Assembly: GCA_038503065.1 (NCBI GenBank)
Contig: JBCAMK010000021.1
Location: 124,001-188,000, forward strand
Source of the DNA: Paragyromitra xinjiangensis
Lineage: Eukaryota; Ascomycota; Pezizomycetes; Pezizales; Discinaceae
Length of the DNA stretch: 64,000 bases
Reading direction: 5' to 3'
The notes under the pieces were generated by a model. That model was given only the letters and a program-made list of their open reading frames with translations. It made no database searches and was not told the origin of the DNA. The position numbers were made by a program, and so were the translations under genes. Of this stretch, positions 34,401 to 47,161 are shown piece by piece; the stretch's first letter is position 1; the number at the start of each line of letters is the position of its first letter.

Positions 34401-36979
34401 GGTGGTTTTATAAAGTGGTAGGAGGGTAGAGATGATGAGGTAGATTTGAATTGATATAGAGGGCATCAGTCTCGAGGACAAACCTGTACCTTATATACCT
34501 CGGATATCATCCTAGTGAAATGACTATCGGAGACCACGTGGGATTGAGCGATAACGCAACCTGGTGATCATTACTCTAGGTCTGTGCCTCAACACGGCAG
34601 CTCCAGACAACTCATTCATGCATCCGAGTTGCCCCTGCACAGGAGAATGCCCACCTCACAAATTATTCTTCGATCCCTAGATGTGTTGAGAAGTATTGTT
34701 GGTGCCCAAGTCAAGTACCGGTCTTGTAGCTAGCTGTAACGTGATCTTTTGCCCGCCACGGATCCTTGTACTGACATGTAGTGGTCGTGAAACTGCATAC
34801 ACGAATTTTGAGATTAAATCTCATACTCCTGAACCTAGACACGGACGACAGCTACCAAACTCGAGGATACTTCTTCGGGTACCAGCTTTACATGTACAAC
34901 AAAACCCAAGCTTCTATTTGCTGGGTTGCCTATAATGATACAATGTGTTACCTTCGCTATACTTTAACGTTATATTAACCAGTACATCGCATTCAATTCG
35001 AGAGCAATAGCCCCCAAATCTCTGCATCGTAACCATCCAAACTTACGATAACTCACGTGTAGCATACATGAGCCTAGCCGTAGAAAAGCGGAAACTGGCT
35101 TGAGGCCGTTGACGTTGGACACATGGCCGTTAGCGGCTTCTCCACACTCGCCACGGGCACATTGTGCTTTCGCTCCCAGGAAAAACCTAAACAACTACAT
35201 TATGACCAGGATCAATACGATTGAAAGGGATGCTCACTCGCGAGCCGATTTGGAAATTTACTTACGGTAAATTCCACACCTTGATTAGTTTTCTCGGGAT
35301 TCCATCAAGATGAGGATGTAGGTAGGGATGTCCAGGGCAAAAGTCGGATTCCCATCCATAATAGGAATGATTGAAACGCCTTCTGCCGGATGGAAATGCG
35401 AAGCCATGGACCCACTACTATGTAATTTGCGCTAGAAAACGGGCTAGATTGACTACCGAGTATAACAAGCCACAGCAGGTACACCCCGACCAATGCGATG
35501 CGGAAGGGTTAAACGTTGCTTTCATTCTCCCTCGTTTTATCCATCGGAACGCTGCAAGCCAGAACCAGCGCCATGGCTTGTTTCAAAACACTAGACACGC
35601 TCGACCAATCGGATTCGGTGCCATGGTAAAATGATTTCTGTCCCAAACTCCTACGGTAAAGATACCCTAGTTAGCTTCCGGATACTGTTCCTGTCAAACC
35701 TTATTGATATGGTGGTGTAGCAGACGGGTTCAAGCCCTAACTAATGATCGGCTAAAACCTTTGCGCAACCAAATGTGGCGGCTGGCGTTCTTTCTTGCGG
35801 CGATTGCGAAGCAACAGAATGAGGTCTGTGAACTTTTCTCCGGTCTCCACAAAACGACAAGTTTTCCCAGCATGGTAAGAGTGTTTAAGATTACGGCGCG
35901 AGGGAGGGGCAACGGGGATAGCAGAGTTTAAGCGTATAGGCCAGTATTCCAGCAGCATGTTTTTAGACCTTGCCCCTAAGCTCAAGTCACGTTTCACCAG
36001 AGTTCTTACTCCAACCGTGGCGGAGAAGGCAAATGCTGATACATACCCACTTCGAGAGAACAGTGCGCCGACTACGCGGCTCCAAGCCGATGAGCGCTCG
36101 GGAGAGTCGCTCCGTAGCTGGGCGTCGGGCCATTCTCTATTCTCGTTCGATGAGAGAATTTCGAAGTGGATAGCGAGTGGTTAGAGCAGGCTTCGCCATT
36201 TCTACACATTTAGTGGGGGCGCCACATCGACCTCGGCAGGCACACGGAAGGCTCAACAATCCGCCTCTACATACGGGCACTAGTGATGACGCTAGACAGT
36301 AAATACGGACCCACTCCATCAGTGCTTTGACTCTAATCCAGATATCCAAAGTCCATTCAAGTTGACTTTCTCAGACACCCAACCGCCACAGACCGAAGCG
36401 GTCTTAACCTATTAAAAAGGAAATCTTCGACGGAGGATAACATATCGCGCAGTGGGGCAACCCCTTCAATCGTTGGACGACCAGTGTCTGCTTAGCTATA
36501 GCTCCTAGAAGACGCATTCCGCTCTTGCCGTCTCCTGGAATCTTTCCACTTTGTCGAGATTGATATAGCTGGCGAATTAAATAGGCTCCTAGTTCACTGA
36601 TTCACCTCGTACGTGTTTCTCGTCCAAGTTGTTTCCTATAATCGCACCACTGTCTGTCGAGCGAATACTCTCCGTACGGCCAGCCTCCGTCTTCAAGTTC
36701 TCCCACCCCCAGAGGGTCTGTACTGTCCGATCTCGTCCACATTGCTACACGCCAATACAGGCAATACTTAATGAGCGGACTATCCATTGTATGCTATAAA
36801 TAAAGTACAACGAATTAATTAATAAACGGGGTATCAGCACCAGCAGACAAAGAAAACATTCATGAACATTCATCCAGCTCAATATTATCCACCACTCTAG
36901 TCTCTAGCAACAAATCAAGGCTGCCACAACAATCATTAGCCACACCCTCTCCCACTCTCAACACCTCAGAACCCATACC
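34401..36979. other. Gene-free spacer
   Basis: About 2.6 kb between the oxidase promoter and the 3' end of the membrane-protein gene. Several 60-90-codon ORFs occur on both strands, but none shows a domain, a consistent splice structure or a compositional bias. I support no gene here. Confidence 0.5.
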
Positions 36980-38230
36980 TTAATTCGCAGTAACAGTAGC
37001 TTCATGATGTCCATTCCCCCAAGCCGCCTCCTTCAACGGCCTCTCATCATTATCCCTTCCCTGAGTGCTACTGCTCTGACTATAGTGATCCTCATCGACC
37101 TCTCCAGCGGTCGAGCGGACGATGACATCCTTCTGCGTGTGGATAACGATTGATGGGCCGGCTCCAGTTCCGCTTCGCACGTGGCTGCTGTTGCTAAGTT
37201 CGATGCTTTGGTTGTCGCGCGCTACTTTCATGATTAGGTCGGCCATGGACATTTCGATGTTGAGTTTGACAGTGTAGGCGAGGGGGTGGAGTTGGATGTA
37301 GCTGGTTGTTAAAGTTAGAATCTATGTATGCGGGTTATAGCTAGGGAGGGGACGAACACAGCGCCGTTTTTGAGACTCATAAGCCCGATGATTAGAGCCT
37401 AGAAACAATGGTCAGTGATCTGATTTTAGCTACTTTGAGGGTGGGGGTACTTACATCCATAGTCAACGAGATCATGACAATACGGACGTTAAACTGTACT
37501 AGTCTATCGTACTTTGTCAATCCCTGGGAAACCAGTCGTGCCTTAACCGTTTTAATAAAGTACCAATTCAGGACGGCATCGATGAGTAGGATGATGATTT
37601 TCTCTATTCTATCCCAAACGTTGTTTATAGATACATATCTGCAGGTCCATCAGTAATTGTCGCAACCCTCGAGGGGGAACTAAAGCTAATACTAACCTGG
37701 CGCTGACACCAAGTTTTGCTGGAATCCAGATGCAGAAGACGGAGATATTGACCATAGTGACGAGGAGTGCCGTCCCATACTTTATCTGTTTTGCTTTTTT
37801 CTTATTCGACATGACGATGGTGACTCGATTGATGATAATCTGCATGAGGAGCTGGAGCTCAAACACCCATAACATAACTAGAGCTATTAGTCTAAATCCT
37901 CTCACATTGGTTATAACGGTAACGTACGAATTACAAATGCATAAGGGAGACTAGAAACAAATGTTAGTATACGATTTACAAAACAGGAGGGTTATAGCAA
38001 TCTCACTTGAAGTTTACAACACCACTCAGGAATAAATACGCCTGGATTGTGATTGCGACGTTTGCCGTTAACTCTCCCCAGATCATATAAATGTATGCGG
38101 ATCTCCATGGATCTCTTGATCGTCTGGTTTGCTTGATTGCGTTCCATGTTGTTAAGAACCCGAACCCGATCGTGAACCCGAACGCTATGCTAGATACTTT
38201 GATATCTGCATCGCTGTTGGACGCAGCCAT
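36980..38230 (-). CDS. Multi-pass (probably 7-TM) fungal integral membrane protein
   Basis: ATG at 38230; stop at 36980-36982. The exons encode successive hydrophobic segments: VSSIAFGFTIGFGFLTTW, TANVAITIQAYLFLSG, LIALVMLWVFELQLLMQIII, GTALLVTMVNISVFCIWIPA, a segment around KIIILLIDAVLNWYFIKTV, and RIVMISLTMDV. The cytosolic-looking tail begins HPLAYTVKLNIEMSMADLI and is polar and serine-rich. This matches a widespread, uncharacterised family of Pezizomycotina plasma-membrane proteins with a GPCR-like layout. Ligand and function are unknown. The first intron is uncertain (donor at GTGAGA, 38006, or GTAAAC a few bases earlier), and four to five introns are needed. Confidence 0.75.
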
Positions 38231-41200
38231 GACTCTAATTCCTGATGGTGACTGGCACTGCCGATGAAGAAAGAAACCCCCGAAGAAACGAAAAGAATTT
38301 TAAAAAATGAATGTAAGGTTGCTGCTCTAAAAGCACAAGGTGGGGAGCTACAAATAAGATATATTAGTATATCGTTTAGCTGGTTGGGAAGATCTAGCGG
38401 GTAATCTGGTAATCTAATTAGCACCTACCAGCACAAGCAGAATATAGTAGTGGCTTTTCAATCGTGTAACACGTAGTAAGCTCTAGTTGACTCGTTTTCT
38501 GTTGGTTCTTTGAAAAAGGTGCTCCGATTTTTTTTCAGGAACCGAGACTTCGGACACCAGGACTAAGTATAAATTCTCGAAGCGTTTCAAATTGCATGTG
38601 CAGGATTTCCATCCAGTCGTCAGGGGATCCCGCCTCGAATTTGCCGAAGCCCTGGAGAAAGTGCGATGAAAAAGGGCCCGGGATTACGAGATGAATCAGT
38701 GATAATGTGCCCTCAACGTCAACTCGTTGATGGGGGGGGAATAACACAGATGTAAGAGCTTCTACGCGGAGATTGTTCTCACCACCTGCAGCACCGTTAA
38801 CTGTCAACGCACAAGCACTCCCCCTTCTACTAAACCGTGGGGGCTGTAAATCTGCGCGAATATAAATCACGATGGTCGTTCTAGGAACGGTAAGGGTGTT
38901 TTGAGTGATGAAGGAGTAGACACGTACCCGGGGTCTCAATTCTTACTAGGAATATTACCCGTACCATATTTCTCACAAGAAACTGACTGAGATCGACGAA
39001 TAGCGGCTCGGCGTCCTTTTGTACTCCCCATTAGCGGCTCTGTCTGCTATCACACCAACACTATACCAGCAAGAATGAGCCGAACTAGTTGTAACCGAAC
39101 ACATAGTTGGACCTCCACACCACCTCCACACTTCTCTCCCCCCCTCTAGAGAAATTAAAACCAGGACAAACCTGTTTCTGAAGACGTAAGACCTGGGTAG
39201 CCAATTCAATCCCTTGCTATGGGATGCTCTTCGCCTGCTATCCGCTCGCCCCAATATAGCCAAGAAGAATTCAATCCTGGTAAACGTCCAGTGTCTCCCT
39301 CCGCATGAGACAAGGGTATATTACGGGAACTATTGACCTTTCAACCGAGTCCTCGGGTTATCGCCAAGGTAGTTATTCCTCGATGATCTGCTATCCAAAA
39401 ACTCTTGAAACGTCAAATATGGGCAATAATCCCTATCGAGACAGCTATTACCATTCTGATATCTTCGAGGTCCAAACGTCATTAAAAGCGCCACCAATGG
39501 CGCCACCACCGCAAAAAGAAACCAGACAAGTGAATCACAAGTAGTGGCCAATACCAGTGGGGTCCAAAACCTCGCACGGTGTTTCCTTCAACCTCAACCC
39601 TTTCCAAGAATATTCATTATCCATGGCAGAAAATTCATTCCATGCATCCAAAGTGTCGGTTATCTCCAGGGACCTATACTGCACCGGTAGATGCTGTCTC
39701 TCCCAGCATCGACCGATGAAATTAACAACGCCTCCCATGCTGCAATATGAACACGTCAGCGCCGTCTTAAATCTGAAGGGTACTGTAGATAATGTTCTGA
39801 CGTTGTGCTTCTAATCCAAGCTAGGCTGCAGAAGGCTTAGCTATATGCTAACCGGGGAATTAAATCAGCACTTGTTCACGAAGCCTGTTAGCGAAAATAG
39901 TCGAACGTAAACCCCCGGTTTTCTAGAGTAAAGTCGTTCAAGTGGGATAATCGAGTGACTTTTGATGTTCCCTTCAATCTCCCCAATACCAACAGCTGGT
40001 GGAGCCCAACTCGTCTTGGCACCAACCTCACCGCCAACAGGTCCTGGGCGCGCTTACTACATACATTATCGATCAACACCACCACCCTGCCAAAACTACA
40101 GACGAATAAACCTTCTCCTTTGCCTACCCTCGAGACCCACTATCCTGCATACCCAATTTCGAAGCATGTGCTGTAAATCCCCACAAAAACCCAAAGCGAG
40201 ATGTCCCCGCCCCAAGCCTAGGGTTATGAATGGACACAAAAATTGCGTGTCGGACCGAAGCGATGCTTTCATACCAGCGAACCGAACAGGTTGATCCTCT
40301 GCGATGTTTCGCGAGCTCGAGGGCGAGAACAGACCTTCTAACGCGCGTTTAAACTTCCTGTTTATAAGCGAGCTCCGAGATGTTGACTGTCCGGTTACAC
40401 CGTCGGAGAAACCCATAACAATGGATAGACGGCAGTTGTACCATCGCAAGCTCTACTGGAATCGCTACCAGAAGTAGACGTGGGGGGTTTAGAGCAGAAT
40501 GGTAAGTAATTATCCAGTGTTTCTGCATTGACCAAGATCGAACCTTAACTTGGCAGTCTCGTATACTGGGGAGATCTTTACCCACTCTGGCGGGACTGAA
40601 GAGCAGCACACCGCATCACTTTATCTGAGATTGGGGTACTTGATCATTGCTATTCGGCAATTCTGTGGAGTGACATGTCCATGGTGAGGGTTCTAACGGG
40701 ATTGCTTTACGGTTTGGGAACTATAAATGTACAAATATACTCTTTTCCATCACGGAACTCGGATCTGACATGCAAAGGGGACGTTAAGTCTTGGCAATGT
40801 TCATGCGGAACGTAAGCTACATGTATGTTATCTTTAGATATTACGTCCCGTGGTGAGGTGTAGGTTTTTGTCGTGATATTTGTAGACTGGCCTCTCTTGT
40901 ACATGCTTAGCTGGAACATCTCGACAGTCACACTCGATTAATATCTGAGCTTCCATTCAATCGTTCCATAATAGGATAATTTCAGAAACCCAGAATAAAG
41001 TGATATCCCGTATACCCACTACCACACGAATCCAATACCAAAATCACCCCCACGGCCCGACTGAGACCGAGACATCGATGCAGGAAACAGCATGTGCAGT
41101 AGCAGCCGACCCAATGACACTCTCACGGAACCGGAAGTAAGATCCCGGCGGGTCTGGACTGGACCCGAGCTTGATCCGTGCAGTGCGTCTTCTATCCGTG

Positions 41201-44200
41201 CAGTCCAGTTCAAGCTCCCCCATCAATACTAGGGAATGTTCCTGTATATCTTCTGTTGCATCTATTACTCTCAGTAATTTGAAGTTCGGTTTCAATTTGT
41301 GTATAGCGAAGTTCAATATACTTCCTGATACAGCTCTTGTGTAATTTCGAGTTCTTCCCTTGTAGATGAAGCTTATGCAGGACTCTTATCTGCCGTGGAT
41401 GTATCTGCCGAACCCCCCATTGCCGAGCTTGAGGCACCGGAAGTCACTCGAGCGGCGATGTTGGGGGGTAGAAATTGGGACATATTCCAGGATAGCGTAT
41501 GCAAACGACCAGGTAGAAACCGTATAGCTCATCACCAACCCTCGATACGTATATGTTCCCGTGATGTAACAACCACGACCCTAAAACCCTCAAAACGTGG
41601 ACACGGGACAGTAGCAGAAACTGATCTCCGCAGTTGTGGTGAACAGTCCAATAGGTCGATAGCATTCAACAGTGGACCGGAGCGGGTATGGAACGGTCGC
41701 GGGGGAGGACACCTGCAGGTCTATCTCTGATACAAAACCACCAAGTATTTTTCCAATGTAGGCAGTTCTCTTCCACGTGTGGCCCATGCTACCCCTTTAA
41801 ACATCTGTCTCGACACTCGGAGCGATATCTTGTTTGATCGAGCGGAGGGAAAAAACTCTTCGCCACTGACCGTCTCGGCATTTATTTCGGCCTTACACAC
41901 TCGGACATAGTCACATCGGAGAATGTGCACGGCCGCAAGAAATATAGCAAGGGTAAAAGTGTTCCGATTTTTTTTTTCTTCTTCTTTAACTTCCATGATA
42001 ATGCAATGCATACACGAGTCCATTTTGGACTCTGCATACGAAGGAGAAGAAAAAAAAACCAGGATCGATGACAAGGGTCGGGGAGAATAGCCGGTGTTCT
42101 ACCGGATGTTATGTAACCAGGTGAGGGTTTCGGCGGGATCCCTACCAGTGGGAAATTCAATCTCCGTTGAGCGTATCTTCTTTGATTCCCAGCGTTCGGC
42201 GGGTTGGGGGGAATAATCGGCGATGGGACGAGTGATGTTGTATGACCCCTTACGCATAAACTGGGGAATAAACTCTTATCTGTGTTTTACTGACTGGTAG
42301 AAACTAAAGCTCTAGATACTTGCAATTGAAGCTTAATCCTGCTCAAGCTCAAAGCTCTAACTCCAGCTCGAGCCCCCCAACTCTGACTCAAATTGATTGG
42401 TTTGCTTGGGTAGTTGTTTGAACTCAGGCCCGTGTTTCTCGGTGTAAAGACCCACCCAACGCTGAACCTGAGCTCAAGATGTCAGACAGATACCAACAAA
42501 AAAAAACACCCACGATGGTCTTAATTGATCACAACCTCAAACGGGGCTCAAGAGCAGTCTCTAATTCAACCCAATCTGTCGTAGGTATTAGTGCCACGAT
42601 CAACACTTGAAATCACCGCAGTCCTCAAACCACCCAGCAACAAACAATCCCCCAAATCTCCGGCCATAGCCCCAAGCTACAGTATTCCACGTGGTGACCT
42701 GGATCTGTTGGATTACATCGGCGAGCATAAACGCTAATCCTATTGTCAGAAGTGTCCCGGTGGGGTTATAAACGGGTTATATTCAAACCCAATGGGTTTG
42801 TCTCAAGGAGATTGGATCATAGCTGGGTTGGTATTACTAGCCGTGTGTTCCGAGGTTGATGGGGGGTTGACATTTTTAACGGTTTATCGGTGGTGAGACT
42901 GTTCCCAGAAGTACCAAGACTTTTCCAATAGACCCTAGATGCCATACTCCTATCACTGACGTCTTCAGACCGAAGTCAAGCTTCAATTCCTATCCGGCAA
43001 ACCCTAACAGCGCAATCTAACTACAAAGCAGCCAGTATCGATGTCAGACGATCCCAGTGAAATAAGGACATCGGCCCATAATAGCTAGGCGTGACTTCTT
43101 CGGCTGAGTGTTAATGGTAATTGGCTCAGACAAACTGCTAGATGAGAAAGAAAGCACATTGTACTAGCTCTACATGTAACTGATGAATCGGTAAAACAAT
43201 TGACCGAAACCCGAGAACCCTCTCCATGGGAATTCGAACGCTATTGATACGAGCCGATTGCGAGCCGAATAGTTTTCCAGCGAAGCTGGAATGGTAGTAA
43301 TGTAAACTACATACTGTACTTTATTTCTGTAGCAAGGGAACCCATGGCCATCGAATCATCACCGAATGTCTGCTGTAGAAATATCGGAAGTTACATAGCT
43401 AGAGAGAAACTATGTCTGTCCTGTGCCTTCCCACTAAATCAGAGTGGGTATGATTGAGATCTGTTTGCGGTAGCTCGGGTGGTTGCATACCTAGTGGCAT
43501 GGGTGGAAGATGGTTTTTCTTCCCTGCGATAGAGGCTGCTAGAGTCTTTCTCGGGGTTTGGATGCCGTTGTGTGTTCTTCGGCCAACATCCCATATGAAC
43601 TTTATCACTTAAGCTATCCACTTGGACGTGGAGTTAGCAAACCGTCTCATAGCTTCCCCGGAAAGCTCATATCTCAAGTACTCTTTTTGCTGGCGTACTT
43701 CTCGATGAAATTCCCTCTGGAACTTCTCTGTCTTCGCTTTACTGGACACCTTTCTCATAGGAAAAAGGTAAACCGTCTACTGAGCTGATGAGTGAAAGAT
43801 AATTGGAAAGACATCGATACATAAACTAGAGAACGGATTTACGGCAACCACCCAGAAGCTGGATTATGTCACGCCTTCTACCATCGTTTTTGTTGATGCA
43901 TTTCTCCATGTCATAAAGCTTCCCAACGGACGTCAAACCAAAAGCTACAGTATTGCAATAAATCATACAATATGAACTCTCCCCTGACTCTTTCGATGGA
44001 CAAAAGCAACCTAGGTTTCCAGATCTTCCCTCACGATAAAGGTCACGATCCATCGAGCTGATTGAGTCGGCTGATTGGCCAAGTGAGTGATATCTGGTGA
44101 ACCGGATACACGATAGATATTTCATTAAATACATCCAACCACCAAACCACGGTACTCCTAGAACTCTTCCAGGAAGACCCCGAGCGTATCTGCCTCTAGA

Positions 44201-45799
44201 TGGGACGTAAACAAACTAAACACAACTTGGGAACGCTGTGGACAACCAACAGCCACCTCAACCTTCCTCCCCCTTTCTCACAGTACCTCCGTAATACCAA
44301 GAGTCTAATGTTCCAAAAGCTAGAGAATAGACTGTCTTTCCCTGTCACCGTCGTGCTGTCGTGAGGTTCAGCGGCTTTCCAGTTACTCCCCTTCGAATCT
44401 CTGATCTCCAACCTTCTGTATATCTGGCTTCCTCCTCCCGTCGAATACACAAGCTGGCCGTAATGATCTCAACACCAACACCCACAACCTATCCGTGAAA
44501 TATCCCTTCACGATAACACCAGCACCAGCTCCTACTTCGCCATAAACCCACAGCAACATCAATTCGAGCACCGGAACTAACTGAGACCGTCCAGTCTCCA
44601 CCTACTCCTCGTGTACATCCAGCACTCCACGACTCCATCTGAACCCAATTCTTCATAGAAACACTACACAAGTATCCAGTCGACCAAATCCTGATCGTAC
44701 GATCCACACCTAACCAAGTCAGCCCACCTCATAATCGACTTACTAGCCCCCAACTCTACCTACAACCATGCCACCATCGCACCACTCCGGCAACGACAGA
44801 GCCCGAAAGTAACCAAGCAAAACCACTCCACCTCACCTCAGCAAAACCCAGCCTCACTCATATTCCGGCCCGGTTTTTTATGCCTGGTGGTACCCTCAAC
44901 ATCCCATCAATCTACTTTACCCGTGTTAGTCACCGTGGGCCCCCATTCCGCACCGCTAGAAGTAACTGCTGTCAGGCGTTTATACGTCCGACGATAGAAA
45001 GGAAGGGAAGCCTAAGAGGCTATCTACTCCGCTCAAGTCCTCACCCAAAACCTAAACCCATAGCGTTTCAAGAATGAATTAAGCATCTGGCAAAACACCA
45101 AAAATCGACATTTTAAACAGTGTCAAACATTCTACAAGATAGAAGATTCCCCACTTGAGCAGGAAGTGCGGTGGTCGTATTGGATTTACTAACTGACAGG
45201 CCTATGTTCGAATAATAGTGATATCAAGAATGACTTTTTTCAGCTATTGATCTGTAGGAAAGATCGCCTTAAAACCCGAAAAATAGAGCCCACGGCAGAT
45301 CAATAGATTCACGTAAACTGCCAGAATCTATGTCGTGAAGACTAGGAAAATTGGGAAGCCTCTATGGTGGCAAGACCTGAGGTTACTCCCGCGGATGGTA
45401 TTTTTTGCTCCATGGGATACGTATGGAATTTACAACATGAGGTTTCTCTATCTCTAAACAATCTCCTAGGTATAGAGTTTTTTTTGGCGTGGTGTCAGGA
45501 ACGCCGATCTACCCAGCCTTCCCGAAAAAACCCATAACCTAAGCTCGTCCCCATTCCCTGCTGCCACGGTACGCAGCAAGCTGCACTTATCCCCTAGCAT
45601 ATATACCGGAAAACAGGAGGTGTGGCTTGCTGTTGGAAAGCCTAAACACAATCCCGTAGCATACAAAGCCACACTCCCCCTGTTTTCCGGTTCATACGCT
45701 GGAGGGCTAAGCGTGAGACTACCCATAACCCATACCCAATCCAAAAGCCAACCCAATCAAGACCCAGCACCAACTCCGTTCCTGAAGGTAGTGTTGAGG
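38231..45799. other. Long gene-poor region
   Basis: About 7.6 kb in which I could support no protein gene. ORFs are short, lie on both strands and lack domains (including those at 38535-38939, 40096-40449 and 41721-42160). An A-rich/T-rich patch lies near 41968-42058 and an inverted repeat at 45602-45696. Non-coding transcripts cannot be excluded from sequence alone. Confidence 0.5.
45602..45696. repeat. Inverted repeat / hairpin, 95 bp
   Basis: The arms at 45602-45629 and 45665-45696 are near-perfect reverse complements around CCGGAAAACAGG and TGTGGCTT, separated by about 35 bp. This is either a small MITE or a structured RNA. There is no coding content. Confidence 0.65.
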
Positions 45800-46266
45800 G
45801 TGGATGGTAACAAGAAAGGACCTCTTATGATTTGGGAAATGGAAAATTAGGGGAAAATCAGTAGCGCAACCTGCATCCAATGCATAATTGATCCCATTGT
45901 CTACCCGTGGTGGATACCCCTCTGTCAAGCCAGTAGGTACTCTGGTTACGTCTATTTTCAGCAAGACAATGCACCCGCATGGAGCAAAGTCTACCCATAA
46001 TCGGTTTGAACGACTTGGTATGAAGAATTATCTTCCCATGGCCTGCAAGCAGCCCTGATATGAATGTAATTGAGTATGTTTGGGAGATTTTAAAACACCG
46101 CGTTCAGAGGCGTGATTCAAGACCTGTCACTGTACTCGAGTTGAAAGAGGCGATCTTTGAGGAGTGGGAGAAATTAACTGAAGATGAGATTGCGGCATTG
46201 TTAGGATCAATGCTAGAAAGATTGAAGGAATTAAGAGATGCCAAAGGAGGACATACAAAGTACTAG
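45800..46266 (+). pseudogene. Tc1/mariner-type transposase remnant (C-terminal part)
   Basis: Broken frames show GNKKGPLMIWEMEN, then YFQQDNAPAW (the second catalytic Asp of the DDE_3 domain), RFERLGMKNYL, then WPASSPDMNVIEYVWE (third catalytic residue region) and a helical C-terminus ending GGHTKY at 46266. Internal stops (after EMEN and in the PAW-to-RFER interval) and at least one frameshift separate the blocks, and the N-terminal DNA-binding half is missing. It is a dead fragment. I did not find its terminal repeats. Confidence 0.85.
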
Positions 46267-46342
46267 TAGTTAATAAGTTGCGACTTGCCAGTACGGGAGT
46301 TGTTTTGTATGTAGAAAATAAATGAAAGATGCTGAATTTCAT

Positions 46343-46598
46343 ATGATGCTGCAATAGACACCACAGACCACCTCGACAAGAGGAAAAAATGGCCCTACTA
46401 GCTTGTCTCTGTGAGGCCTGATTATTGAGCAAAAGTCTTATGTAAATGACAACCGCGGTTATCCTATTTCCCTACTGCATCCTACCGAGAAAAAACTGCA
46501 AAATTGGCCTCGTATGATGCCGCAATAGACACCCTAAATCACCTCGACAAGAGGAAAAAAAGGCCTTACTGTTGTCTCTAGGTGACCTGATTGTTGAG
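46343..46598. repeat. Pair of about 87-bp direct repeats
   Basis: 46343-46429 and 46513-46598 share ATGATG(C)TGCAATAGACACC, CACCTCGACAAGAGGAAAAA and the TGTCTCT...CCTGATT.TTGAG end. They lie 170 bp apart, just downstream of the mariner remnant. They could be remnants of tandem element ends. Confidence 0.75.
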
Positions 46599-47161
46599 AA
46601 CGAAGCTAGAGTATGTAAGTAGAGTACTTGGCGCAACATAACTCTTAACTTCTACATGTGGGTCCAACCCATCCCCGAGTACCTCCCATCCGGCGACTAA
46701 ACTAAGCGATTCCACCAAATAGCTTCATCCACGCATCATCACCTCAATAAATTAGAATCCTCTAAAAAAAATGCACTTCCATGTAAACCACTGGATCCAG
46801 ACCCCCAAGCTACAGCTCAAAGCACTAAAACGGGGGACTTCCAAAGTACATGTACCCCAAATACTTGAGCACCAGTTCCCCACCAAAACACACTAATACG
46901 GTACCACCCTCACCACAACTCCTCAATAAAGCACATAAATAATATCATATAAGTCCATAACTACATAACTACAACCCCCACAATCCCAACCTAAAAAAAA
47001 AAATCCCAACCAAACCCAATCCACCTACAACCCTACAACCCTAATAACCAAAGAGAAAAAAATAAATACACAAACCCTCAACACCAGTCCTCACCAAACC
47101 AAATTCTAATATCTACATCTAACCCCTACCATTACCACCCCTGCCACCCCTCCAACCCCCA
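46599..47161. other. Spacer before ATG2 3' end
   Basis: C/A-rich sequence containing the presumed 3' UTR of ATG2 (A-rich tracts near 46990-47075). No gene was seen. Confidence 0.4.
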
